From positions 1-37,541 of the IMG/VR virus record IMGVR_UViG_3300032770_000059: a stretch of 37,541 nucleotides of DNA. One strand, given 5' to 3'. The notes under the pieces were generated by a model that worked only from the letters and a program-made list of their open reading frames with translations, searched no databases and was not told where the DNA came from. The stretch is from a virus. The stretch's first letter is position 1. Every line of letters starts with the position of its first letter. Shown here piece by piece: positions 1-7,750 of the stretch. Made by a program: the position numbers and the translations under genes.

Positions 1-875
1 TGGGCTGAGCCCGTGAACGTCTCGGCCGGGACGGTCCCGCTCGATCCGGTGAACGTCTGCGCCGACGTCGTCGCGCTCGTCCCGCTGAAGGTCGGCACGC
101 CCGCGGGCCACGCGATCGTGCCGGCCGCGTTGATCGTCGGTGTGAAGCTGTTGATGGTCGTCCCGCTGTGCGTCGGGACGCTCGCCGGCCACGCGATCGT
201 GCCCTGGCTGTTGATCGTCGGGGTGAACGACGACCCCGGCGCCGCGCCGCCGATGGCACTGAACCCTCCGCTCGATGTCCCTTTGAAGCTGCCGCTCGTC
301 GTCGTCACCGCGTTGATCGTCGTGCCGGAATGCGTCGGCACCGCCACCGGCCACGCGATCGTGCCCTGGCTGTTGATCGTCGGACTGACACTGTTGATCG
401 TCGTGCCGCTAATCGTCGGCACGCCGGCCGGCCACGCGATCGTGCCTGTCGCCGTCACCGTGCCGGTGCCGTTCGTGCCCGCCGGCGTGAAGCTGACCGT
501 CCCGTTGGTCCCCGCCGGCGTGTAGCTGTCCATCGTGACGGTCGGCTGCGACACCGTGCCCGCCGGCGTGCCGGCGCTCACCGCCGAGGACGTCACGGCG
601 TTCCCCGTGAACGTCGGCTGCGAGACAGTGCCCGTGGCCGTCAGCGTCGCCGACCCGCCGGTTGACCCGACGTTGCTGTGCGCCGCGATCGTCGATCGCA
701 GGTAGTACCCGTCGTACGAGGTTTCCTGAACCCAGCCAGCGGGGCACGTCCCATCGGCCAGGAACAGGAAGTGCGTCGCCGTGAACGGGTCCGGCGCCCG
801 ACCGCCAAACGCGTACCCGACCCCGAGGCTGACGATGACCGACACCAGGACCGTCTGGAACAGGTGACTTCTCAT
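1..875 (-). CDS. Exported collar-like tail protein with tandem repeats (3' part outside window)
   Basis: The frame stays open from ATG at 875 to the left edge, so at least 291 residues are present and the C-terminus is missing. It starts inside the stop of the preceding gene (ATGA overlap). Residues 1-24 are a signal-peptide-like stretch: a short basic end, then a hydrophobic run (VLVSVIVSLGVGYAFG). Residues 38-80 (core ADGTCPAGW, then YYLR and a Gly/Ser-rich GSTGGSAT) resemble the phage tail-collar pattern found near receptor-binding tips. The rest is Thr/Ser/Gly/Ala-rich with a repeating GTIAWPA-VPT-SGTTIN unit of about 27 residues. Position at the end of the tail genes fits a fibre or collar. 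A secretion signal on such a protein is odd. The collar match is by motif only; the fibre role is inferred. Confidence 0.7.
   Translation of the reverse strand, partial: MRSHLFQTVLVSVIVSLGVGYAFGGRAPDPFTATHFLFLADGTCPAGWVQETSYDGYYLRSTIAAHSNVGSTGGSATLTATGTVSQPTFTGNAVTSSAVSAGTPAGTVSQPTVTMDSYTPAGTNGTVSFTPAGTNGTGTVTATGTIAWPAGVPTISGTTINSVSPTINSQGTIAWPVAVPTHSGTTINAVTTTSGSFKGTSSGGFSAIGGAAPGSSFTPTINSQGTIAWPASVPTHSGTTINSFTPTINAAGTIAWPAGVPTFSGTSATTSAQTFTGSSGTVPAETFTGSA
106..446 (-). repeat. 81-bp tandem repeats inside the collar-like gene
   Basis: The 17-bp core ggccacgcgatcgtgcc occurs at 106-122, 187-203, 349-365 and 430-446. The offsets are 81, 162 and 81 bp, so the period is 81 bp (27 codons) with one degenerate unit near 268. 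The units at 185-221 and 347-383 are identical over 37 bp. The repeats keep reading frame and encode the GTIAWPA units of the overlapping minus-strand gene, so this is a protein repeat under recent duplication or homogenisation rather than a DNA array. Confidence 0.85.
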
Positions 876-1786
876 GCCGTCCACATCACGAGCAACTTCC
901 CGCCGCTCGTGTCCGTGCCTCCACCGTTATTGATCGTGTTGAGCGCCGTGATCGTGAACTCTGACGTCAGGTCGATCACGTCCGTCACCGCGAGCCCCGC
1001 CCCGGGGAAGAAGATCACCGAGACCAGCGTGTCGCCCACGTTGATCCCCGTGACCGTGACGTCGCCGGGCGCCGCGCCGGCCACCGCCTTCTGATACGGC
1101 ACCGTGATCACGGTCCACGGCACCGCCGACCATGCCGCGCCGTTCCAGTAGTCCACCCGGGGCACGTCCGACGCCCAGAACGTGAAGCCCGCGTCGTGCG
1201 CGCCAAGATCCGCCGGCCGGTTCGCCAGCACGTCCTTCATCGGCCGGCAGAGCAGGAAGACCCAGGTGTTGACGCCGCCGATGACCTCGATCGCGTAGAA
1301 CGCGTCGCGATCGCTCTCGAAGAACAGCTCGCCGACCGGCTGCGAGGCCGCCGCGTAGTGCGCCAGCCGGTTCGCGTGCGTATCGATGATGACCGCCGCG
1401 TTCGCCGTCAGCGGCACCCACTGCCCCGGCTCCGACGACGACGCGTCGAAGTAGTACAGGACGCCGTTCACGTTGATGAGCAGCCCGTCCGAGGCCCCGT
1501 CCGCCGACGGGAAGTCTGCCAGCAGCGGCACGCCCGGAAGTTGCGGCTGACCCAGCACGCCGACGAGCCCCGTCACGTCGAGCGACGATCCGCCGCCCCC
1601 GAGTTCGAGCTGCGCCTTGATGTCCGCGATCGTCAGCGGCGCCGGCTGGGCCGACAGCGCCGCCACCCGAGGCGTCAGCGACGCGATCATCGCGGCCTGC
1701 GCGCGCGCCTTCGCGATGAGCGTCCGGATCGTCAAGTCGACGGCCGGGTCGACCGTCCCGGTGATCGTCGGGAAGACCTGCTCCAC
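872..1786 (-). CDS. Phage tail-region structural protein, unrecognised
   Basis: This gene encodes 304 residues with a GTG start at 1786, chosen because GGAGGGG lies about 8 bases upstream and the preceding gene stops at 1790. The N-terminal 60 residues are helical (IRTLIAKARAQAAMIASL) and could trimerise. A Gly/Ser linker follows, then a domain containing NGVLYYFD and many aromatic residues. The C-terminal part (VTVTGINVGDTLVSV, later DLTSEFTITA and NTINN) has the feel of small beta-rich phage virion domains, but I cannot name the family. It overlaps the collar-like gene by 4 bp. Likely a tail or fibre-attachment component; function is inferred from position only. Confidence 0.75.
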   Translation of the reverse strand: MEQVFPTITGTVDPAVDLTIRTLIAKARAQAAMIASLTPRVAALSAQPAPLTIADIKAQLELGGGGSSLDVTGLVGVLGQPQLPGVPLLADFPSADGASDGLLINVNGVLYYFDASSSEPGQWVPLTANAAVIIDTHANRLAHYAAASQPVGELFFESDRDAFYAIEVIGGVNTWVFLLCRPMKDVLANRPADLGAHDAGFTFWASDVPRVDYWNGAAWSAVPWTVITVPYQKAVAGAAPGDVTVTGINVGDTLVSVIFFPGAGLAVTDVIDLTSEFTITALNTINNGGGTDTSGGKLLVMWTA

Positions 1787-1789
1787 GGT

Positions 1790-2251
1790 TTACCCCTCCA
1801 ACGTCGGTTCGGCCCAGACGATGAGCTTCACGGCCCCGTCGTCACCCGCCATCTTGTCCGTCGCCGCGTCGACGTTCGCCAGCACGACGTGCAGGAACTG
1901 CGGCGCCGCGATGGCCGCGTCCAGATCGACCAGCGGCATGTCCAGGCCACTCACCACATTCCGATACAGCCCGGCCGCGGCAATCTGGATGGGCGCCGAC
2001 GCGAACACGTACCGGCCCAGGAAGCAGTCAGGATCGGGCGTCGCCTGATACCCGTTCTCGGACCAGAAGAAGTCGACCTCCCACTTGATGTCTTGAATGC
2101 CCACGATCGCGATCGAGCGGATGCGACTCCGCTGGAACAGCGCCTTCGGCAACGGAAGGTTCGTGATGCCCGACGCCGCGCCATGCGCGATCGCGCCTCG
2201 GAAGTCGCGCGCGGCGCTGCTCGCCACCGAATACAACTGGCCTGCCTGCAT
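1790..2251 (-). CDS. Hypothetical virion protein, 153 aa
   Basis: The start at 2251 (MQAGQLYSVASSAARDF) is preceded by AGGAGACG at a good distance. The frame is open further upstream, but that part reads as a shadow of the 1390-residue gene ending at 2263. The protein has no recognisable catalytic motif. It is mixed alpha/beta with a hydrophobic middle (IRSIAIVGIQDIKWEVDFFW) and ends in FLHVVLANVDAA, KLIVWAEP. It sits in the tail block with 11 bp to the gene upstream and 3 bp to the gene downstream, so it is probably a small tail or fibre-associated structural protein. Confidence 0.75.
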   Translation of the reverse strand: MQAGQLYSVASSAARDFRGAIAHGAASGITNLPLPKALFQRSRIRSIAIVGIQDIKWEVDFFWSENGYQATPDPDCFLGRYVFASAPIQIAAAGLYRNVVSGLDMPLVDLDAAIAAPQFLHVVLANVDAATDKMAGDDGAVKLIVWAEPTLEG

Positions 2252-2262
2252 GGTCTCGTCTC

Positions 2263-5200
2263 CTATATCTGCGCGCCCGACGCCACCGAACTCCCCCCGA
2301 ACGGCCGAACCACCGTGTACGGCCCCGGATCGCCCCAGGCCCGCACGCCGAACTCGATGTCTTGCGCGTACGCGCGCACGCCGTCCGTCGACGTGAGCTG
2401 GTACACGACCGACTTGCCCTTCATCGGTCGCAACCGCACCTGGGTCTTCGCGTACGCCCCGCTCGTCGACGGCAGCGCGTACGTGAACGTCTGGCCGTCG
2501 ACCACCACCTTGAGCGTCGCCGGCGCCGTGGCCGTGTACGCCACGAACGCGAATGGCCGGAACGTCTGGAAGCCCGAGAGCCCGTGCGTCATGGGCGGCG
2601 TTTCCCAGTGCGTCGCCAACTCCGGCGCCGGCTCCGCCACCCACCGCACATTGAACAGCCGCCACGCATTCGCGTCAATCGGAATCAGGCGGATCAGGTG
2701 CGCGATGAACGGCGTCCAGTCCATCCCGGTGATCGGGTACGCCTTCTCTTCCTCGCCATCGTGGTTGATCGTCAGCGTCGGGCCGACGATGCCCCCGTCG
2801 TACTGGACTTCGACCTGCCGCTCCACGCCTCCCGTGTCGGCGCGGATGATGACGCCCTGCACGAACTTCGCGCCCGCCACGCCGGCGTCGTCCCAGTCGG
2901 TCGCTCGCAGGCCGGTCTCGTCGCCCTTGTTGAGCCACGCCGGCTGCCAGAGGTACAGGCCCGGGTGATGCTGATCGATCGAGTCCCAGGTGACTTCGAG
3001 CGCGACGTCGCGCGCCAGCTCGCCGGCGCCATCGGCGATCTCCACGATCGCCTGCCGACGCCCGTTCACGCCCGCGTTGACGATGGCCGGCGCGTCCGGC
3101 GTCCGTGAGAACTGGTCGTACCCGACCTGTACCGTGAACCCGACGCCGCCCACGGCGTCCGCGTCGACGACCACGTCCCCGACTTGCTTCGTGACGCGCG
3201 GATCGTCGCCTGGATCCGACGGCGTCCGGACGAGGCACGAGTACGCCACGCCGTCGTCCAGGTCCTTGCTCAAGAAGTATGCTTTGCCGTTGCGGCCGCC
3301 CAGGAAGGTCTCGCCGCCCTGCTCGCCGGTCTGGGCCGAGTGACAGGCGGAGCCCGACGCGAACACGTCAGGGAACCACGACTGCGTCGGCGGGTAGTAC
3401 GCCATCGAGCGCGAGGCCCCGTTCGTATCGATGTAGTCGAAGTACAGGAACCCGTTCGCGTACGCCAACCGCAGATCCGCCGGCCGCGTCATGTCGGGCG
3501 GGTACAGCCCGTTGACTGGGAAACCGCGCGTGCCCTCGTGCGGGAACAGCGGGTACAGGTCCGCGTCCGTGATCGACTGACAGCCCGCGCCCGCCGCCGT
3601 CACGTAGATCCCATCGGAGGCCAGGAAGTAGATCGACTCCCCGTCGGTCGCCAACGCCCACGGCGACCACAGCCCCTTGCCGCACTGCGTCCGCTGGAAG
3701 TCGAAATCGGTGATGCCGCCCGACGACGGCACCAGCTCGTACAGGTTGTCGGTGCTGAAGACGAACGGCCGCCGATCGCAAATGATGCCGTTCTGGAGCG
3801 CCTCCGACGGCGTCGTGACCTGAAGCCAGTTCGCATCGGACGCGACCTCGGGGTTGTTCCCCTTCGTCCAGCGGACCGCACCGGGATTGCGGACGTCGCC
3901 GCACCCGAAGTAGTACCCCTGGAAGTCACCCCAGAACATCGGGAGGGGTTGCCCGAGAATCGTCGCGTCGATGATCGAGTACGGCTGCGCCGCGAGCGTG
4001 CCGATATTCTCCAGCACGTCCATCCTGGTCTCGCTACTCGGCTGCGCGTACAGCGTGTACGTCTGCCCGCCGATCGTGATGGGTGTGCCGGGCGCCCAGC
4101 TCGTATTGAACTTGTCCCCCGAGACCCACTCAACCGCGGTGCCGGCCGCGTTGACCGTGCCCGTCCGCGGCTTGTCCGTCACCGGCCACGGCTGGAAGTT
4201 GTCCGTTTCGAGGCCGCCGTTCGAGATGACCACCGAGTCCGCGTACACGTCGGTCAGCGTCGGCGGGTTGTCGTTCGGTGTGATCGCGACCGAGCGCCAC
4301 GCCGGCAGCGCCCCGCCCATCCGGAACCACTCGATCTGATCAACCTCGGGCGACGGATGCTGCACGCCCGTCACCATGACCGCCTGCCGCCGCGGTGACA
4401 CGCCGGACCGCATCGCCGGCGACGCATTCCCCTTCGCCCCGGTCACGGTCGACAGCGGCCGGTAGCAGTACAGGTACGGGCTGCCGATCGTGCCGACGTC
4501 GGGACCCTGTGACCCGCCCAGCCAGAGCGACGAGTAGTAGATGTCCAGGGGCGCGTCGCCCGAGCACGAGACGATGATCTGGACCGCCTGCACGTTCGCC
4601 AGCGTGCGCGCCTGATCAGCGCCGATCCGGATCAAGTCGGAGACCCGCAAGCGAATCTCGGCCCACTGAAGCACGCCGCCGCCGATCTGCCTGGACACCG
4701 CGCCGCCGACGAGCGTGCCGACCGTGCCGGCCAAGGCGTCGTCCTGGGCGACGTCCTTCGGCACGATCCGATCCGCGCCGCCAGGACCGACGCCACCGGC
4801 GCTGCCGGATCCCCCGACCACCACGGCCGTCGGCGGGCCGATCGACACGAGCCGCGCGCCGGCGCGGCGACTGGCGCCACCTGTCGCCGCACCGCTCGAT
4901 CCGCTCGCGTTGATCTGCGACCGCTGCACCGCCGTCTGTCGCCCGGTCGTCAGGCTGACGACGTCCCCGGCGTTGGTCTCCTGGAGGGCGGCCGCGATGT
5001 CCGGCGGGCGCACCGAGTACATGTAGTAGTTGTGGGTGAAGTCATTGGTCGTCGCGTCGACGTCGAAGTAGATCCGCGCTTCCGTCACCTGCTGAAGACT
5101 GGAGAACTTCAGCGAAATGTGAATCTCGTCGTCTGGCTGCGTGGGCCGGCCGTTGATCTGCGACAGGTCGATCGCCAACGTCTTCGTGATGCCGCCGAAC

Positions 5201-6435
5201 ATGGCCGCCGGCGCCGGCGACGGCGGCGTCAGCGTGTTCTTCAGCACGACCGCGGTCGCGTCATCACCAGCCGAGCGCGTCGACGTCAGGAAGATCCGGA
5301 ACGACGGCACGCCCACGATCGCGTCGCCGGCCACATGCGGGTCCGTCGTCGAGCAGCGGAAGGACTGAATCCCGTCCGGACCCACCGCGACCGAGACGAT
5401 CCGCACCAACTCCCCGCCAATCGTGATGAGCGAATCCGTCCCCAAATCGATGATCTGCTGGCGCTGCGCGTCCGTCAGCGGCGAGGGCGGCAGGCGCGAC
5501 GGCGGTACGCGCGGGGAGAGCCAGCCGGCCGTGAGGTAGAAGGTCGACGGCGTCCCTGTCGGCGGTGCCGAGCCGCGCGAGCCCTGCGCGCCCGCCACCG
5601 GAGACGCGAGCTGCCCCAGCGCCACCGACGCGGCCGGCTGCACCGTGCAGAAGCCCGTGTCGCCAGAATCGTAGATGATGCTATCGACCGTCGTCGACGA
5701 GAGCGACGGCTTCACACTCTGGACGTACGCGACCTCGTCCGTCGGGAACGTGCCGATGCTCACATACATGCCAGGCTGAACGTTGTCGTCCATGATCGTG
5801 AGCGCGACGCTGCACCAGCCCGTCGACCCGTCGTCGTACAGGATGTCCGCCACGGTGGTGTTCACGCGATCCTCTTCAAACACCGCGCCCGCGTACGCTC
5901 CGACCGGCCCCCACCCTGTCGCATCCGAGTCGATCCGGTCGATCACGTTGATCGCCGGCGCGTCGAGCACGGCCGCGGGCGCCGTCATCGGCGGCGGCAG
6001 GCCGACGCCGTACACGACGCCGTCGGTCCGCACCTTCCGCATCTTGTTCGTGTCGGCGATGTAGGCCCACGGCTGCGGTTGCCCGTCCGGCAGCACGGAC
6101 ACGATCGTCAACGGGTTCCCTGAGAAGCCTCCGACGATCGCCGCCCCGAACGCGCCGGTCGTCCCCGCGTAGAGATTCGTGCCGGCGCCGATCAGGCGCA
6201 GGTACGCCTGCGTCGCGTACTCGGTCGGATCGTCGAGCTGGAACACCGTGTGGACGATCAGGTCGGCCAGCGCGTCGTTGATCACGGCGGTCCCGACGCG
6301 CGGCACGATCGCCGTGTCGAGGTACGGCCGCACGTTCTGGAGCCTCGGGTACTTCCCGTTCGGCAACGCGTCCGCCGGCGCCCGGACGTTGACGCCGAGG
6401 CACGCGAAGCGATGGGTCGGGCGCAGGTAGTCCAT
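2263..6435 (-). CDS. Giant tail hub/nozzle-like structural protein (1390 aa)
   Basis: The ATG at 6435 lies 1 bp beyond the stop of the upstream gene. An earlier in-frame ATG at 6477 would overlap that gene by 40 bp and gives an atypical Arg-rich start, so 6435 is preferred. The N-terminus (residues about 13-50, with ALPNGKYPRLQNVRP and PRVGT) resembles the start of P22 gp10 and T7 gp12-type tail nozzle proteins, which announce a list of solution values and then form a beta-propeller. Residues about 840-900 (FGCGDVRNPGAVRW, then NWLQV, NGIICDRRPFVFS, NLYEL) look like propeller blades of that group. The protein is far longer than gp10 or gp12, so extra beta domains are likely. No enzyme motif was seen. 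It probably forms the tail hub below the adaptors; family assignment is moderate. Confidence 0.6.
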   Translation of the reverse strand: MDYLRPTHRFACLGVNVRAPADALPNGKYPRLQNVRPYLDTAIVPRVGTAVINDALADLIVHTVFQLDDPTEYATQAYLRLIGAGTNLYAGTTGAFGAAIVGGFSGNPLTIVSVLPDGQPQPWAYIADTNKMRKVRTDGVVYGVGLPPPMTAPAAVLDAPAINVIDRIDSDATGWGPVGAYAGAVFEEDRVNTTVADILYDDGSTGWCSVALTIMDDNVQPGMYVSIGTFPTDEVAYVQSVKPSLSSTTVDSIIYDSGDTGFCTVQPAASVALGQLASPVAGAQGSRGSAPPTGTPSTFYLTAGWLSPRVPPSRLPPSPLTDAQRQQIIDLGTDSLITIGGELVRIVSVAVGPDGIQSFRCSTTDPHVAGDAIVGVPSFRIFLTSTRSAGDDATAVVLKNTLTPPSPAPAAMFGGITKTLAIDLSQINGRPTQPDDEIHISLKFSSLQQVTEARIYFDVDATTNDFTHNYYMYSVRPPDIAAALQETNAGDVVSLTTGRQTAVQRSQINASGSSGAATGGASRRAGARLVSIGPPTAVVVGGSGSAGGVGPGGADRIVPKDVAQDDALAGTVGTLVGGAVSRQIGGGVLQWAEIRLRVSDLIRIGADQARTLANVQAVQIIVSCSGDAPLDIYYSSLWLGGSQGPDVGTIGSPYLYCYRPLSTVTGAKGNASPAMRSGVSPRRQAVMVTGVQHPSPEVDQIEWFRMGGALPAWRSVAITPNDNPPTLTDVYADSVVISNGGLETDNFQPWPVTDKPRTGTVNAAGTAVEWVSGDKFNTSWAPGTPITIGGQTYTLYAQPSSETRMDVLENIGTLAAQPYSIIDATILGQPLPMFWGDFQGYYFGCGDVRNPGAVRWTKGNNPEVASDANWLQVTTPSEALQNGIICDRRPFVFSTDNLYELVPSSGGITDFDFQRTQCGKGLWSPWALATDGESIYFLASDGIYVTAAGAGCQSITDADLYPLFPHEGTRGFPVNGLYPPDMTRPADLRLAYANGFLYFDYIDTNGASRSMAYYPPTQSWFPDVFASGSACHSAQTGEQGGETFLGGRNGKAYFLSKDLDDGVAYSCLVRTPSDPGDDPRVTKQVGDVVVDADAVGGVGFTVQVGYDQFSRTPDAPAIVNAGVNGRRQAIVEIADGAGELARDVALEVTWDSIDQHHPGLYLWQPAWLNKGDETGLRATDWDDAGVAGAKFVQGVIIRADTGGVERQVEVQYDGGIVGPTLTINHDGEEEKAYPITGMDWTPFIAHLIRLIPIDANAWRLFNVRWVAEPAPELATHWETPPMTHGLSGFQTFRPFAFVAYTATAPATLKVVVDGQTFTYALPSTSGAYAKTQVRLRPMKGKSVVYQLTSTDGVRAYAQDIEFGVRAWGDPGPYTVVRPFGGSSVASGAQI

Positions 6436-6436
6436 C

Positions 6437-7750
6437 TCAGCTCGCCACGTCCTGAAGCCTCGGCTGCGTGGCCGCATCGCGGTCGGCCGACGTTTCGAGC
6501 ATGTCGCGGTTCGGCTCCGATGCCCGCTTGCGCGAGAGGGTCACGCCACAGAAGTTCATGAACCCGTCCAACAGGGGCGACGTCGCCGCGAACTCCGCCC
6601 CGCCCAGCTTGAGCATGCCGACGTGCTGCGCGTAGCCGAGAATCGCGTCGAGCGCCTCCGGTGCGACCTGTACCGGATCCTGGTTCACCGGCGCGTTCTG
6701 CAACACGTCGAACGTCAGTCCGTACGGTCCCGCGTCGGCCATCGGCGCGAGCGCGAAGATGTTCCGGCCGCCCACGAGGATCTGGCCCGGCACCCCTGGC
6801 ACGTTCAGCCAGCCGACCGAGTAGCGGTCGGCGTCCTGCACGGACATGATCGGCAGCTCCTGCCCGTTGATCGTACCAGCGAGTAGGAGGCTCGTCGACG
6901 CCTTTGCCAGCGCGATGCCATCCGTCCACCGCTGCTGACAGTACGTCGCGCGCGCAGGGTCCGCCGCGATGCCGTCCTCCGCGAACAGGTCGGCCAGGGC
7001 ACCGAACTTCACGACCCAGGCCCAATCGTCAGGGACGCCCAAGAGGACGCCGGCGACAGGGTTCAGCGTGGCGCCGTTCTCCACCGTCAACAGACGCAGT
7101 CGCCCGGTGTTGAGGGGGGCGGGGGCCACCTGCACCATCAACGGCGGGACGACGCTCACGCTGAACGCTTGCGGGGGCTGTTCGGCTTGATTCGCCCACC
7201 GGGACTTGAAGAGCGCGAAGGCCCACTCGTCTTCGCGCATCAGAATGTTTTCCGTGCCGTCGCCGTTCAACCACGCCACCCGGCGCAGGTCGATCACCGT
7301 GCCCGGGAGGACCGTCCGCGTCGCTGGCGGCAGCACCGCGTCGACGACGCGCGACGTCACCACCATGCCCGTTTCGACCAGGAACTGATTCCGGCGCCGC
7401 TCGATCGCTGCCGTCAGGTCCGCCAGGGTGAACTGCTCCGACCCCGTCCACGCCGTCGGCGTCGCCGGCTCCTGAAGCGCGTCCTCGATATCGACGATCA
7501 CGTCGCGATCGAGAACGTGGTACCCGCAAGCGTCGGGTGCCTCCGTTGCTAGATCGTAGAAGGGCGTCGACGCTGCCGACGCGAACGCCACGCGCTCCCG
7601 CCAGAACCCCGTACACGCCTGATACGTGCGCAGCCCGTCCGTGATCAGCCGGCCCAGCTCCGCGCTCGTCCAGAACGCCATCGTCGGGTCGTTCAGCCGG
7701 CCCGCCAGCGCGGTCTTCGCCGCCGCCAACGAGACCGCGGTGTAGCCCAT
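6437..7750 (-). CDS. Adaptor-like structural protein (437 aa)
   Basis: The start at 7750 overlaps the stop of the spike gene by one base (TGATG). The N-terminus (AKTALAGRLNDPTMAFW, ELGRLITDGLR, TGFWRE) carries the helical pattern seen in phage head-tail adaptor or tail-connector proteins, where a short helical module binds the portal or nozzle ring. The remaining 350 residues are mixed, with a WLNGDG turn and a long hydrophobic middle (DDWAWVVKFGALADLF). It lies between the spike and the giant hub protein, an arrangement that suggests it forms a ring at the tail base. I do not recognise a named family, and the adaptor idea rests on the N-terminal pattern and context. Confidence 0.65.
   Translation of the reverse strand: MGYTAVSLAAAKTALAGRLNDPTMAFWTSAELGRLITDGLRTYQACTGFWRERVAFASAASTPFYDLATEAPDACGYHVLDRDVIVDIEDALQEPATPTAWTGSEQFTLADLTAAIERRRNQFLVETGMVVTSRVVDAVLPPATRTVLPGTVIDLRRVAWLNGDGTENILMREDEWAFALFKSRWANQAEQPPQAFSVSVVPPLMVQVAPAPLNTGRLRLLTVENGATLNPVAGVLLGVPDDWAWVVKFGALADLFAEDGIAADPARATYCQQRWTDGIALAKASTSLLLAGTINGQELPIMSVQDADRYSVGWLNVPGVPGQILVGGRNIFALAPMADAGPYGLTFDVLQNAPVNQDPVQVAPEALDAILGYAQHVGMLKLGGAEFAATSPLLDGFMNFCGVTLSRKRASEPNRDMLETSADRDAATQPRLQDVAS

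Noticed and set aside
106-446. CRISPR-like direct repeats
   Set aside because: The repeats are in frame inside a coding sequence with 27-codon period and coding spacers; no cas genes.
1196-2968. A very long open frame on the plus strand opposite tail genes
   Set aside because: Arg-rich, low complexity, no ribosome site; it is the mirror of high third-position G+C on the opposite strand. The same holds for 5032-6123, 7786-10233, 10327-12646 and 22037-23368.
6435-6477. Upstream start for the giant hub protein
   Set aside because: It overlaps the adaptor-like gene by 40 bp and codes an Arg-rich tip; the ATG at 6435 fits the operon spacing.
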